Below are positions 41,761 through 50,990 of a stretch of DNA of 64,000 nt, piece after piece. The position numbers and the translations under genes were made by a program. This DNA is from Mesorhizobium amorphae (GTDB taxonomy: Bacteria; Pseudomonadota; Alphaproteobacteria; Rhizobiales; Rhizobiaceae), in assembly GCF_014843845.1 (NCBI RefSeq), contig NZ_JHQS01000016.1, positions 1 to 64,000 of the forward strand, written 5' to 3'. The notes under the pieces were generated by a model. The model was given only the letters and a program-made list of their open reading frames with translations, was not told the origin of the DNA and made no database searches. Numbering within the stretch: the stretch's first letter is position 1; every line of letters starts with the position of its first letter.

Positions 41761-43358
41761 CACGCATCGAGCAGCGCCTGCAGCGTCTCGATGCGGTCGG
41801 CTTCGGCTGCCGGCTTGTCCCAGCGCAGCCGCGAGATGCGCGGAAAGCGCATGGCAACGCCCGATTTGTGCCGTGTCGAGCGGTTGAGCCCTTCGAAGGC
41901 CACTTCCAGCACCAGCCCGTTCGTGCGGTCGGCCCGCACCGAGCGCACCGGGCCAAAGCGCTCGACCGTGTTGTCGCGGACATATTTGTCGATCTGCTTC
42001 AGTTCCTCGTCGGTGAAGCCGAAATAGGCCTTGCCGACCGGCACCAGCTCTTCCGCGCCTTCCGGGCCCGACCAGACGCCGAATGTGTAGTCCGAGTAGA
42101 AGCTCGATCGCTTGCCGTGGCCGCGCTGGGCATACATCAGCACCGCGTCGACCGTGTGCGGATCGCGCTTCCATTTGAACCACGGCCCCTTCGGCCGGCC
42201 GGCGAGATAGGGCGAATCCCAGCGCTTCAGCATCACGCCTTCGATGATCGGATGCGGCGGCGCCTGGCGCAGCCGTTCCAGCGCCGGCCAGTCCTCGAAT
42301 GCGACCAGCGGTGAAAGATCGAAGCGGCTGGGGTCGAGCGTGCCGACAAAGGCCTCGAGGCGGAGGCGGCGCTCGCGGAAGGGCAGCGTGCGAAGGTCCT
42401 CGCCGTCGATTTGCAGCGCGTCGTAGCAGCGCATGAAGGCCGGATATTGCTGCTGCATTTTCGGCGTCACGGTCTTGCGGTTCAGCCGCTGCTGCAGGTC
42501 GGAGAACGTGCCTGTCGCCGAGGGCTCGCCGACCAGCAGCTCGCCGTCGAGCGCGGCCGAAAAATGCATGGCGTCAGCAAGGTCGGGAAAGGCGCCGGAG
42601 ACGTCGTCGCCGGTGCGCGAATAGAGCCGGCGTACGCCGTCTTCGCAGACCGCCTGGACGCGGATGCCGTCCCATTTCCACTCCGCGGCATAGTCGGCCG
42701 GGTCGAGCTTTTCGAGATCGCCGTCACCGATCGGGTTGGACAGCATTACCGGCCGGAACAGGGCCGCCGCCGTCCTTTGCGGTTTGTCCGCCTTGCCCTC
42801 CAGCCAGGCGAACAGGCCGGCATAGGGCGGCGTCAGCCCGTGCCACAATTCCTCGATCTCGGCGACGTCGACCTTGCCGAAATCGGCCAGCGCCTGCTTG
42901 GCCAGCCGCGCCGAGACGCCGATCCGCAGCCCGCCGGTGACCAGCTTGATGATGGCGAAGCGGGCCGAGATGCCGGCGCTGTCGAGCAGCCTTGCCAGAA
43001 CCTTCGGCCCGTCGGAACGGCTCGCCGCCTGCAGTTTCGCCACCACCTCGCCGAGCGTCGGCTCCCGGTTCGGAATATGTCCGGGCATTTGCGGCCAGAC
43101 CAGGGACACGGTCTCGGCGAGGTCGCCGACATAGTCGTAGGAATAGCCGAACAGTACCGGGTCCATGCGCTCGACGACCAGCGCGCGCAGCATCGCCGGC
43201 TTGACCGCCGCGATCGACAGGTCGCCGGTGATCGCCGCCAGCGCCAGGCCGCGATCCGGATCCTCGACGCTGCGGAAATAGTCGATGAGCAGCGTCAGCT
43301 TGCCGTTGCGCGACGGCGTCAGCACGAGACGGTCGAGGAGTTCGGCGAAGCGGTTCAT
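41760..43358 (-). CDS. ATP-dependent DNA ligase (repair-associated)
   Basis: ATP-dependent ligase of 532 residues in the bacterial group that occurs with a metallo-beta-lactamase exonuclease. An N-terminal DNA-binding domain (about 1-200) precedes the adenylation domain with the nucleophile Lys228 in AEWKWDGIRVQ, SRTGDDVSGAFPD as motif Ia region, LDGELLVG as motif III and EGVMLKRWDSPYLAGRPKGP as motif IV-region. The OB domain follows with WFKWKRDP. It lacks the polymerase and nuclease domains of LigD. It likely seals nicks in damage repair; NAD-dependent LigA does replication elsewhere. Confidence 0.92.
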   Translation of the reverse strand: MNRFAELLDRLVLTPSRNGKLTLLIDYFRSVEDPDRGLALAAITGDLSIAAVKPAMLRALVVERMDPVLFGYSYDYVGDLAETVSLVWPQMPGHIPNREPTLGEVVAKLQAASRSDGPKVLARLLDSAGISARFAIIKLVTGGLRIGVSARLAKQALADFGKVDVAEIEELWHGLTPPYAGLFAWLEGKADKPQRTAAALFRPVMLSNPIGDGDLEKLDPADYAAEWKWDGIRVQAVCEDGVRRLYSRTGDDVSGAFPDLADAMHFSAALDGELLVGEPSATGTFSDLQQRLNRKTVTPKMQQQYPAFMRCYDALQIDGEDLRTLPFRERRLRLEAFVGTLDPSRFDLSPLVAFEDWPALERLRQAPPHPIIEGVMLKRWDSPYLAGRPKGPWFKWKRDPHTVDAVLMYAQRGHGKRSSFYSDYTFGVWSGPEGAEELVPVGKAYFGFTDEELKQIDKYVRDNTVERFGPVRSVRADRTNGLVLEVAFEGLNRSTRHKSGVAMRFPRISRLRWDKPAAEADRIETLQALLDA

Positions 43359-43393
43359 GGCTCGGCCAATAGGGAAAGCTTGCGATCCTTCGC

Positions 43394-43551
43394 GCGCCCC
43401 TCTGTCCTGCCGGACATTTCCCCCACTTGGGGGGAGATTGGCAGTTTCGTTCTTGTCGCACGTCTCGCAACGTCAGCGATTGGCGAAAGCCGCGAAGGTA
43501 GCCGATCTCCCCCCAAGTGGGGGAGATGTCCGGCAGGACAGAGGGGGGCGC
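43394..43551. repeat. Long imperfect inverted repeat (about 158 bases)
   Basis: Two arms of about 50 bases, 43394-43442 and 43501-43551, are near-perfect reverse complements and flank a 58-base spacer. Each arm begins and ends GC-rich and contains CTGTCCTGCCGGACAT and its own inner palindrome CCCCCACTTGGGGG. The element sits alone between the ligase and exonuclease genes. It looks like a non-coding dispersed element, possibly a MITE-like or RIME-type repeat of rhizobia. Confidence 0.8.
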
Positions 43552-43590
43552 CGTAGTGCGCGACTCTCGCGGTTGACAAACCCGCCATCA

Positions 43591-44601
43591 TCAATCGCCC
43601 TCGTCCTCATAACCAACGAGATGCAGCGGCCGTGCCGCAATTCCCTCCAGCTCGCACCAGCGCACCAGCGCCTCCTCGCGGCCATGCGTCACCCAGATCT
43701 CCTCAGCCCCCGTCTCCTTGATCGTGGCGGTCAGTTCGTCCCAGTCGGCATGGTCGGAAATGATCAGCGGCAGCTCGACACCGCCTTGCTTGGCGCGTTG
43801 GCGGATGCGCATCCAGCCGGACGCAAAGCAGGAGATCGGATCGGGAAAGCGCCGTGCCCAGCGGTCGGCGAAGGCCGACGGCGGGCCGATGACGATGGCG
43901 CCGGCGAAATCGTCCTTGCCGCCGCTGTCGACCGTTGCCGGATCGAGCTGCCCGAGGTCGATGCCCTGGCCCTGATAATACTCGCTGAGCTTTGCCAGCG
44001 CGCCGTGGATGTAGATCGGCCTATCGTAGCCGGCATCGCGCAGCAGCCGCATGACGCGCTGCGCCTTGCCGAGCGCATAGGCGCCGACCAGATGCGAGCG
44101 TTCGGGAAACTGTGCAGCCGATTTCAGCAACCGCGCGATCTCCTCCGTGTCTGGCGGATGCCGAAACACCGGCAGGCCGAATGTCGCCTCGGTGATGAAC
44201 ACGTCGCAGCGGACCGGTTGGAACGGCTCGCAGGTGGCGTCCTTCTGGCGTTTGTAGTCGCCGGAGGCGACGATGCGCAGCCCCTGATGCTCAACCGCGA
44301 TCTGCGCCGAACCGAGCACATGGCCAGCCGGATGGAAGGTGACCGAGACGCCGTTGAGCGCCATCGTCTCGCCAAGCGTTGCCGCTTGCATGGTCTCGGC
44401 AAAGCCCTCGCCATAGCGCAGTCCCATGATGTCGAGCGTTTGCCTCGTGGCAAGCACGGAGCGATGGCCGGAACGGGCATGGTCGGAATGGCCATGCGTG
44501 ATCAGCGCCCGGTTGACCGGCCGCACCGGGTCGATGAAGAAATCGCCGGGCGGGCAGTAGAGGCCTTCCGGCCGGGGATGGAGCAGGTCGCTGGCGCGCA
44601 T
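43591..44601 (-). CDS. Ligase-associated exonuclease (metallo-beta-lactamase fold)
   Basis: Metallo-beta-lactamase/beta-CASP type protein of 336 residues. The metal motif HGHSDH is at 36-41, then PAGHVLGSAQIAVEHQG near 91-107, ASGDYKRQKD near 111 and ISDHADWDEL near 290-299. It belongs to the family that accompanies the ATP-dependent ligase in DNA damage operons, where it acts as an exonuclease. The ligase gene follows on the same strand after a 232-base gap filled by the inverted-repeat element. The helicase often found with these two genes is not in the window. Confidence 0.9.
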   Translation of the reverse strand: MRASDLLHPRPEGLYCPPGDFFIDPVRPVNRALITHGHSDHARSGHRSVLATRQTLDIMGLRYGEGFAETMQAATLGETMALNGVSVTFHPAGHVLGSAQIAVEHQGLRIVASGDYKRQKDATCEPFQPVRCDVFITEATFGLPVFRHPPDTEEIARLLKSAAQFPERSHLVGAYALGKAQRVMRLLRDAGYDRPIYIHGALAKLSEYYQGQGIDLGQLDPATVDSGGKDDFAGAIVIGPPSAFADRWARRFPDPISCFASGWMRIRQRAKQGGVELPLIISDHADWDELTATIKETGAEEIWVTHGREEALVRWCELEGIAARPLHLVGYEDEGD

Positions 44602-44709
44602 GCCGCCAAGATAGTTGCTAATTCAGCCGCGGGAAGCCTGTTGCAAGAGACTGCTGACTCATCCTACAGCCAGCGGCCGATTACATCCTGCCGGCAGGAT
44701 ACTTTCGCC

Positions 44710-45627
44710 ATGAAACCGTTCCAGGCCACGTCCGGCGACTTGACCGCAGACCGTCGCGCCGACTTCGCCGAGATGCTTTACGCCTCCGGCGAGCCGGCAG
44801 CGGCGGCCGAACTGCTGCTTGGTGCACTGGAACTGGCGCCGCAATGGGCGGCCGGCTGGTTCCGTCTCGGTGAGATGCACGAGGCGGCCGCCGACCTCGC
44901 CCAGGCCGCGCAAGCCTGGACCATGGCGCTGACGCTGGAGCCGACGGACCGGCTGGGTGCCGCGCTGAAGTTGCAACTGATCGGCAAGGCGCCCTCCGCC
45001 ACGGCACCGCCGAGCGCCTTCGTCGAAATGCTGTTCGACCACTATGCCGAAAGCTTCGAGGAGTCGCTGGTCGACAAGCTTGGCTACCGGCTGCCCGACT
45101 TTCTCGACCAGGCCGTCCGGAGAGCGAGGCCGGGACGTTTCCGGCTGGTACTCGATCTCGGCTGCGGCACCGGCCTGATGGGGCAGAGGCTGCGACCGGT
45201 GGCCGACCGGCTGGAGGGCTACGACATCTCCGCCGCCATGCTCAAGAAGGCACGCGCCAAGGGCGTCTACGATCTGCTCGCCAAGGCGGATTTGCAGGAC
45301 TTTTCCTATGCCGGGCCGAAAGCCGATCTGGTGGTGGCGGCCGACGTGTTCATCTATGTCGGCGCGCTCGATCGCGTGATCAGCAGGATCGCCGGCCTGC
45401 TTGCCGGTGACGGCCTGTTTGCCTTCTCCGTCGAGACATTGGTGGGCGAAGGCGGGTTCGCGCTGCAGCCGTCACGCCGCTACGCGCATTCGCACGCCTA
45501 TGTCGGGCAGGCTCTGGCAGCCAACGGCTTTTCGGTCCTGTCGATGGACCCTACCGTGATCCGGCTGGATCGCAGCCAGCCGGTCGAAGGGCTCGCCGTC
45601 GTGGCGGCGCTGCCGGCCAACACCTGA
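44710..45627 (+). CDS. TPR-linked class I methyltransferase
   Basis: Protein of 305 residues from the ATG at 44710. Residues about 10-85 contain TPR-like helices (ADFAEMLYASGEPAAAAELL and AAGWFRLGEMHEAAADLAQA). The SAM-binding domain follows with motif I LVLDLGCGTGLMGQRL near 138-153, DISAAMLKKARAKG near 169 and VVAADVFIYVGAL near 205. The substrate is unknown; small molecules or proteins are both possible. It is divergent from the exonuclease gene. Confidence 0.88.
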   Translation: MKPFQATSGDLTADRRADFAEMLYASGEPAAAAELLLGALELAPQWAAGWFRLGEMHEAAADLAQAAQAWTMALTLEPTDRLGAALKLQLIGKAPSATAPPSAFVEMLFDHYAESFEESLVDKLGYRLPDFLDQAVRRARPGRFRLVLDLGCGTGLMGQRLRPVADRLEGYDISAAMLKKARAKGVYDLLAKADLQDFSYAGPKADLVVAADVFIYVGALDRVISRIAGLLAGDGLFAFSVETLVGEGGFALQPSRRYAHSHAYVGQALAANGFSVLSMDPTVIRLDRSQPVEGLAVVAALPANT

Positions 45628-45747
45628 CGTCTTTTCCTGTTTGAAAATGTGATTATGTTTTTTCGGTCCGCGCCTGCATCACTCGTGCCGGCTCGCGAAA
45701 CGGGCTGGTTTGTGGGCGAAGGCCATACTCGATACGGAGCAGATCCC

Positions 45748-46122
45748 ATGCGCTGGAACTTGGTGGTTTTGGCATCTTGCCTGGCTATGGCCGGTTGCGT
45801 TGGCGGCACTTCGATGGCGGAACGCCAGGACGAAAATGTCCAGTCCTCGCTGCAATATGACAATGTGCCTTGCGATCAGTTGCTGGCGCAGCGCAATGGG
45901 TTGGCGCAGCAATACAAGCTTCCGACGACTGCGAAGCCGACCTTCTCCAATCCCGCGATGGGCTTCGGCCCGTTCACGCCCGACATGCGCTCCAAGGCCA
46001 AGCGCGATAGCGACAAGGCCAGCGGCGAGATCGACGCCATGAACCGGTCGATCGAGCGCCGCGACTGCGGCAAGCCGAAGAAGAAAGAAACCTTCGCCCT
46101 GCCGGGCGCTAAAACTGGTTGA
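45748..46122 (+). CDS. Small putative lipoprotein
   Basis: Protein of 124 residues from the ATG at 45748, with GGAG upstream. It begins MRWNLVVLASCLAMAGCVGG, a lipoprotein signal with lipobox AMAGC, so Cys17 should be lipidated. Two further cysteines (in NVPCDQLL and RRDCGKPK) may form a disulfide in the periplasm. The C-terminal part is charged. No known domain was recognised. A longer reading from 45649 is rejected because it would bury the signal peptide. Confidence 0.78.
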   Translation: MRWNLVVLASCLAMAGCVGGTSMAERQDENVQSSLQYDNVPCDQLLAQRNGLAQQYKLPTTAKPTFSNPAMGFGPFTPDMRSKAKRDSDKASGEIDAMNRSIERRDCGKPKKKETFALPGAKTG

Positions 46123-46132
46123 AGGCGAAGCC

Positions 46133-47074
46133 TCAGTAACCCGCCTTGCGATCCACCAGATTCTCTAGCTTTTCGCCGCGCTCGTAAGCCGCCATCTGCC
46201 GCAGCATGATCGGCACCAGATGGACAGGGTCGGACGTCGCCGCCGCATGCGGCGTGACGAACACTTTTGGATGCGCCCATAGCGGGCTGGTCTTGGGCAG
46301 CGGCTCGACCTCGAACACGTCGAGGCTGGCTTCCTTCAGCGTCCCATCCTCCAGCGCGCGCAAGATGTCTGCGTCCTTCTGCAGCCGTCCGCGCCCGGCA
46401 TTGATCAGCACCGAGCCGCCGAGGCCGTTGCGCTTCCTGAGCTCCTTCAGGAGATTGTAGTTGACGATGCCTTGCGTCTGGGCGGTTAGCGGCAAGAGCA
46501 CCACCAACATGTCCGTGGCGTTGAGGAACGGGATCAGCCCGGCATCGCCCGCATAGGTGGACACGCCCTTCATAGGGTGCTCGCTGCGCGACCAGCCATT
46601 GACGGCAAAGCCGAGCGACAAAAGCACCGAGGCCGCCGCGCGGCCGAGATTGCCGAGCCCCATGATGCCCACGGAGATGTCGCCGGCCGGCCGCTGCGGC
46701 GGCTCATGCCAGGTTTTCTTCCGCTGCTGCGCGCGGTAGAGCGCGCCCTGACGGTGATGGTCGAGCACGCGCCAGACGACATATTCGGTCATGTATTGGG
46801 TGAGGTTGTCGGCGACGACCTTGACGATCGGCACGTCCGGCAGGCCTGGGTCGGCGAAGATATGGTCGACGCCGGCGCCGATCGAGAAGATGGCGCGCAG
46901 ATTGGGCAGTTTCGACAAGAGGTTCGGCTTCTGCTTCCACACCACCGCGTAGCTGATCGAGGGATCGCTGGCCCCGTCCGGCTCGAGCACGACCTCGCGC
47001 TCGACCGACAGCAGCTCGCGCCAGCGCTGCGGATGAAAGCCGGTGACGGCGAGCAGGATACGGCCCTTTTCCAT
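46133..47074 (-). CDS. D-2-hydroxyacid dehydrogenase (GhrA-like)
   Basis: NAD(P)-dependent dehydrogenase of 313 residues similar to glyoxylate/hydroxypyruvate reductase A. The nucleotide motif GIMGLGNLGRAAASVLLSLG is near 137-156, the substrate Arg is in INAGRGRLQKD, the Glu in DVFEVEPLP and the catalytic His in VTPHAAATSD. It should reduce glyoxylate or hydroxypyruvate. It lies 27 bases after yejF and is probably co-transcribed as the last gene of that operon, though the functional link is not obvious. Confidence 0.9.
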   Translation of the reverse strand: MEKGRILLAVTGFHPQRWRELLSVEREVVLEPDGASDPSISYAVVWKQKPNLLSKLPNLRAIFSIGAGVDHIFADPGLPDVPIVKVVADNLTQYMTEYVVWRVLDHHRQGALYRAQQRKKTWHEPPQRPAGDISVGIMGLGNLGRAAASVLLSLGFAVNGWSRSEHPMKGVSTYAGDAGLIPFLNATDMLVVLLPLTAQTQGIVNYNLLKELRKRNGLGGSVLINAGRGRLQKDADILRALEDGTLKEASLDVFEVEPLPKTSPLWAHPKVFVTPHAAATSDPVHLVPIMLRQMAAYERGEKLENLVDRKAGY

Positions 47075-47101
47075 CTGCGGATGTTTTCCTGTTGCTTCAG
47101 C

Positions 47102-48730
47102 CTACTCGCTGACGATGCCGGCAGGCGCGGTCTCTATTCTGAACGCGGCCGATATCAGCGCCCGAGTATAGTCGGTTTGCGGGTTTCCAAAAATCTGTTC
47201 GGAAGGCCCGGCTTCGACAATTTGGCCATTGCGCATGACGATGACGTCGTTGGCAAGCGCGCGGATGACTTTCAGATCGTGGCTGATGAACAGATAGGCC
47301 AGATCATGCTTGGCCTGAAGGCTGCGCAGCAGATCGACGACCTGCGCCTGAACGCTCATGTCGAGCGCCGAGGTCGGCTCGTCCAGCATGACGAAGCGCG
47401 GGTTGAGCACCATGGCGCGCGCGATGGCGACGCGCTGACGCTGGCCGCCGGAGAATTCGTGCGGATAGCGGTTGCGGGTGGCCGGATCGAGCCCAACCTC
47501 CTTCAATACGTCGACGACGCGCTCGTCACGCTGGTCCGGCGACAGCTTCGGCTCGTGGATCTTCAGCCCTTCCTCGATGATCTCGGACACCGACATACGC
47601 GGGCTGAGCGAGCCGAACGGATCCTGGAACACGATCTGCAACTCGCGCCGAAGCGGCCGCATGGCGTTGAAGGACAGCTGGTTGATGTCGCGACCGTTGA
47701 ACTGGATGGTTCCGGTCGACGAGATCATCCTGGCCAGCGCCAGGCCAAGTGTCGTCTTGCCCGAGCCAGATTCGCCCACGACGCCGAGCGTCTGGCCGGC
47801 GCGCACGGTGACGTCGATGCCGTCGACCGCCTTCACATTGTCGACGGTGCGGCGGAAGAAGCCCTTCTTGATCGGAAACCAGACCTTTATGTCGCTGCCC
47901 GTCATCACCGGCTTGGCGGTCGCGTTGGCGGCCGGCGGCTTGCCCTTCGGCTCGGCGGCCAGCAAATGCTGGGTATAGGCGTGCTGTGGGGTCGCGAAGA
48001 TATCCTTGGTCGGTCCGGTCTCGACGATCTTGCCCTTGGTCATCACGCAGACCCGGTCGGCGATCTTCCTGACGATGCCGAGATCGTGAGTGATGAACAG
48101 CATCGACATGCCCTTGCGGCTCTTCAGCCCCGCCAGCAGTTCGAGGATCTGCGCCTGCACGGTGACGTCGAGCGCCGTCGTTGGCTCGTCGGCGATCAAA
48201 AGCTCCGGCTCGTTGGCCAAAGCCATGGCGATCATGACGCGCTGGCGCTGGCCGCCGGACAGCTGGTGCGGATAGGCGTCGAGCCGCTTCTGCGGCTCGC
48301 GGATGCCGACCTCGTTGAGCAGTTCCAGGGTGCGTGCCCTGGCCTGGCGGTCGCCCAGGCCCTGGTGCAGCTTCAGCACTTCGACGATCTGCTGCTCGAT
48401 CGTGTGCAGCGGATTGAGCGAGGTCATCGGCTCCTGGAAGATCATAGTGATCTTGTTGCCGCGCACCTGGCGAAGCTGCTTCTCGCTCATGGCAAGCAGG
48501 TCGGCACCATGGAACAGGATCCTTCCCGACGGGTGGCTGGCGCTCGGATAGGGCAGCAGCTTCAGAACCGACAGCGCCGAGACCGACTTGCCGGAGCCGG
48601 ACTCGCCGACCAGCGCCACCGTCTCGCCCTTGGCGATGTCGAAGGAGATGTGGTCGACGGCCATCGACTGGCTGCCACCTTGCGCGAAGGCGACGCCGAG
48701 GTCGCGGACGGAGAGCAGGGCGTCGCTCAT
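47102..48730 (-). CDS. yejF: Peptide ABC transporter ATPase (double domain)
   Basis: Fused ATPase of 542 residues with two complete ABC domains. Domain 1: Walker [10 protein letters not shown] near 40-48, signature [15 protein letters not shown], Walker [13 protein letters not shown]. Domain 2: GESGSGKTT near 319-327, [15 protein letters not shown] and [12 protein letters not shown]. Both sites look functional, as usual for YejF/DppDF fusions. It overlaps yejE by four bases. In rhizobia the Yej importer takes up peptides and is linked to tolerance of host nodule peptides; that is family knowledge and not shown by this sequence. Confidence 0.93.
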   Translation of the reverse strand: MSDALLSVRDLGVAFAQGGSQSMAVDHISFDIAKGETVALVGESGSGKSVSALSVLKLLPYPSASHPSGRILFHGADLLAMSEKQLRQVRGNKITMIFQEPMTSLNPLHTIEQQIVEVLKLHQGLGDRQARARTLELLNEVGIREPQKRLDAYPHQLSGGQRQRVMIAMALANEPELLIADEPTTALDVTVQAQILELLAGLKSRKGMSMLFITHDLGIVRKIADRVCVMTKGKIVETGPTKDIFATPQHAYTQHLLAAEPKGKPPAANATAKPVMTGSDIKVWFPIKKGFFRRTVDNVKAVDGIDVTVRAGQTLGVVGESGSGKTTLGLALARMISSTGTIQFNGRDINQLSFNAMRPLRRELQIVFQDPFGSLSPRMSVSEIIEEGLKIHEPKLSPDQRDERVVDVLKEVGLDPATRNRYPHEFSGGQRQRVAIARAMVLNPRFVMLDEPTSALDMSVQAQVVDLLRSLQAKHDLAYLFISHDLKVIRALANDVIVMRNGQIVEAGPSEQIFGNPQTDYTRALISAAFRIETAPAGIVSE

Positions 48731-49866
48731 TTGAACGTCTTGCGCGGGTCGAAGGCGTCGCGCGTCGCCTCACCGACGAAGACCAGCAGCGACAGCATCA
48801 GCGAGATGACGACGAAGCCGGAAATGCCGAGCCATGGCGCGTTGAGGTTGCGCTGCGCCTGCTTCAGCAATTCGCCGAGCGAGGCAGAGCCGGGCGGCAG
48901 GCCGAAGCCGAGATAATCGAGCGAGGTCAGCGTCGAGATAGATCCGCTGAGCAGGAACGGCAGGAAGGTCAGCGTCGCCACCATGGCGTTGGGCAAAAGA
49001 TGGCGGAACATGATGGTGAGGTTGCGCACGCCGAGCGCGCGCGCCGCGTTGACATATTCGAAGTTGCGGGCGCGCAGGAACTCGGCCCTGACCACGCCGA
49101 CCAGCGCCACCCAGGAGAACAACAGCATCAGCCCGAGCAGGATGAAGAAGCCGGGCGGCAGGATGGCGGCGACGATGAGCAGCAGATAGAGCACCGGGAT
49201 CGCCGACCAGATTTCGATGAAGCGCTGGAACAGAAGGTCGGTCCAGCCGCCGAAATAGCCTTGCACGGCGCCGGCCGCCACGCCGATCAGCGCCGAACCG
49301 AAGGTCAGGATCAGGCCGAACAGCACCGAGATCCTGAACCCGTAGATCACGCGCGCCAGCACGTCGCGCGCCTGGTCGTCAGTGCCCAGCCAGTTCCAGT
49401 TGCCGACGATGCAATTGGGGTCGGCAGCACCTTGCGGGTACTGGCTGCAGCGCTTCGTGGCGTCATATTGCCAGGAAGGCTTGGCGGGTGCTGCCTCCGG
49501 GATGGCGTTGTTGACGGTCTGGTAGGAGTAGCGCACCGGCGGCCAGATCATCCAGCCATTGGCGTTGATCTCGTCCTGGATGACCGGATCGCGATAATCA
49601 GTGACCGCGTAGAAGCCGCCGAACTTCTCTTCCGGATAGGCGACCAGAACCGGAAACAGGATCTCGCCCTTGTAGGAAGCGATGATCGGCTTGTCGTTGG
49701 CGATCAATTCGGAAAACAGCGACAGCACGAACAGGAACAGGAAGATCCACAGCGACCAGTAGCCGCGCCGGTTGGCCCTGAAGTTCTGCAGGCGCCGCTT
49801 GTTGAGCGGCGACAGCCAGGGCCGGGCGATCCGTTCCGGCGCCGTGCCGGCAGCGGCCTCTGCCAT
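48727..49866 (-). CDS. yejE: Peptide ABC transporter permease
   Basis: Permease of 379 residues from the ATG at 49866, which overlaps the yejB stop (TGATG). One helix near 35-53 (LWIFLFLFVLSLFSELIAND) is followed by a long periplasmic loop (about 55-165) and the BPD_transp_1 domain with helices and the ATPase-coupling segment FEYVNAARALGVRNLTIMFR near 261-280. The large loop is typical of YejE. A longer start within yejB would add no recognised sequence. Confidence 0.92.
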   Translation of the reverse strand: MAEAAAGTAPERIARPWLSPLNKRRLQNFRANRRGYWSLWIFLFLFVLSLFSELIANDKPIIASYKGEILFPVLVAYPEEKFGGFYAVTDYRDPVIQDEINANGWMIWPPVRYSYQTVNNAIPEAAPAKPSWQYDATKRCSQYPQGAADPNCIVGNWNWLGTDDQARDVLARVIYGFRISVLFGLILTFGSALIGVAAGAVQGYFGGWTDLLFQRFIEIWSAIPVLYLLLIVAAILPPGFFILLGLMLLFSWVALVGVVRAEFLRARNFEYVNAARALGVRNLTIMFRHLLPNAMVATLTFLPFLLSGSISTLTSLDYLGFGLPPGSASLGELLKQAQRNLNAPWLGISGFVVISLMLSLLVFVGEATRDAFDPRKTFK

Positions 49867-50960
49867 CAGACGTCTCTCCGCTCGAAATCGATGCGCGGAT
49901 CGACCCAGGTGTAGATCAGGTCCGACAACAGGCCGACGAACAGGCCAAGCAGCGAGAAGATATAGAGATTGGCAAACACCACCGGATAGTCGCGCTCGAC
50001 CACCGACCTGAAGCCAAGCAGGCCGAGGCCGTCGAGCGAGAAGATGTTCTCGATCAGCAGCGAGCCGGTGAAAAAGGCCGAGATAAAGGCGCCCGGAAAG
50101 CCGGCGATGACGATCAGCATGGCGTTGCGGAAAACATGGCCGTAGAGCACCTTCCGCTCCGACAAGCCCTTCGCGCGCGCCGTCACCACATACTGCTTGC
50201 GGATCTCCTCGAGGAACGAGTTCTTGGTCAAAAGCGTCGTCGTCGCGAAGGCCGACAGCACCAGCGCCGTCAGCGGCAAGGTCATGTGCCAGAAATAATC
50301 GACGATCTTGCCTGACCAGGACAGCTGATCCCAATTGTCAGAGGTGAGGCCGCGCAACGGAAACCAGTCCCAGAAGGATCCGCCGGCAAACAGCACCATC
50401 AGCATGATGCCGAACAGGAAGCCGGGAATGGCATAGCCAACGATCACCACCCCGCTGGTCCAGACGTCGAAGGTCGAGCCGTCCTTGACCGCCTTGCGGA
50501 TGCCGAGCGGGATCGAGATCAGGTAGGACAGAAGCGTGATCCACAGTCCGATCGAAATCGACACCGGCATCTTTTCCAGGATCAGGTCGAGCACCGAAAT
50601 GTCTCGGAAATAGCTGTCGCCGAAATCGAAGCGGGCATAGTTCCACAGCATCATGCCGAAGCGCTCGAGCGGCGGCTTGTCGAAGCCGAACTGCTTTTCC
50701 AGCTTCTTGATGAATTCGGGGTCGAGCCCCTGCGCGCCGCGATATTTCGAGCTGACGTCTCCGGCGACATCGACATTGCTGCCGCTGGCATCGCCACCGC
50801 CACCACCGAGCCGGTCGCTGCCACCCTGGTTGGTCAGCCTGGCGATGACCTGTTCGACCGGCCCGCCGGGCGCGAACTGGATGACGGCGAACGATATCGC
50901 CATGATGCCGAACAGCGTCGGGATCATCAGAAGGATGCGGCGGAGTATATAGGCGCCCAT
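49866..50960 (-). CDS. yejB: Peptide ABC transporter permease
   Basis: Permease of 364 residues. The first helix [20 protein letters not shown] is typical of DppB/YejB. A long hydrophilic section rich in Gly/Asp ([17 protein letters not shown], about 45-61) precedes the transmembrane domain, and the coupling loop [20 protein letters not shown] is near 240-259. It follows the second binding protein by 30 bases and overlaps yejE. Confidence 0.92.
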   Translation of the reverse strand: MGAYILRRILLMIPTLFGIMAISFAVIQFAPGGPVEQVIARLTNQGGSDRLGGGGGDASGSNVDVAGDVSSKYRGAQGLDPEFIKKLEKQFGFDKPPLERFGMMLWNYARFDFGDSYFRDISVLDLILEKMPVSISIGLWITLLSYLISIPLGIRKAVKDGSTFDVWTSGVVIVGYAIPGFLFGIMLMVLFAGGSFWDWFPLRGLTSDNWDQLSWSGKIVDYFWHMTLPLTALVLSAFATTTLLTKNSFLEEIRKQYVVTARAKGLSERKVLYGHVFRNAMLIVIAGFPGAFISAFFTGSLLIENIFSLDGLGLLGFRSVVERDYPVVFANLYIFSLLGLFVGLLSDLIYTWVDPRIDFERRDV

Positions 50961-50990
50961 CAGGCTGCCGGCCCTGCGTGAACTGGAATG

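Noticed and set aside
43285..44709. N-terminal extension of the methyltransferase
   Set aside because: The frame is open but antisense to the exonuclease gene and crosses the inverted-repeat element; the TPR domain begins at the ATG at 44710.
46577..48916. Very long open frame on the plus strand (about 780 codons)
   Set aside because: It runs antisense through the dehydrogenase and yejF genes, whose motifs are complete, and its translation has no recognisable domain. It is a by-product of high GC.
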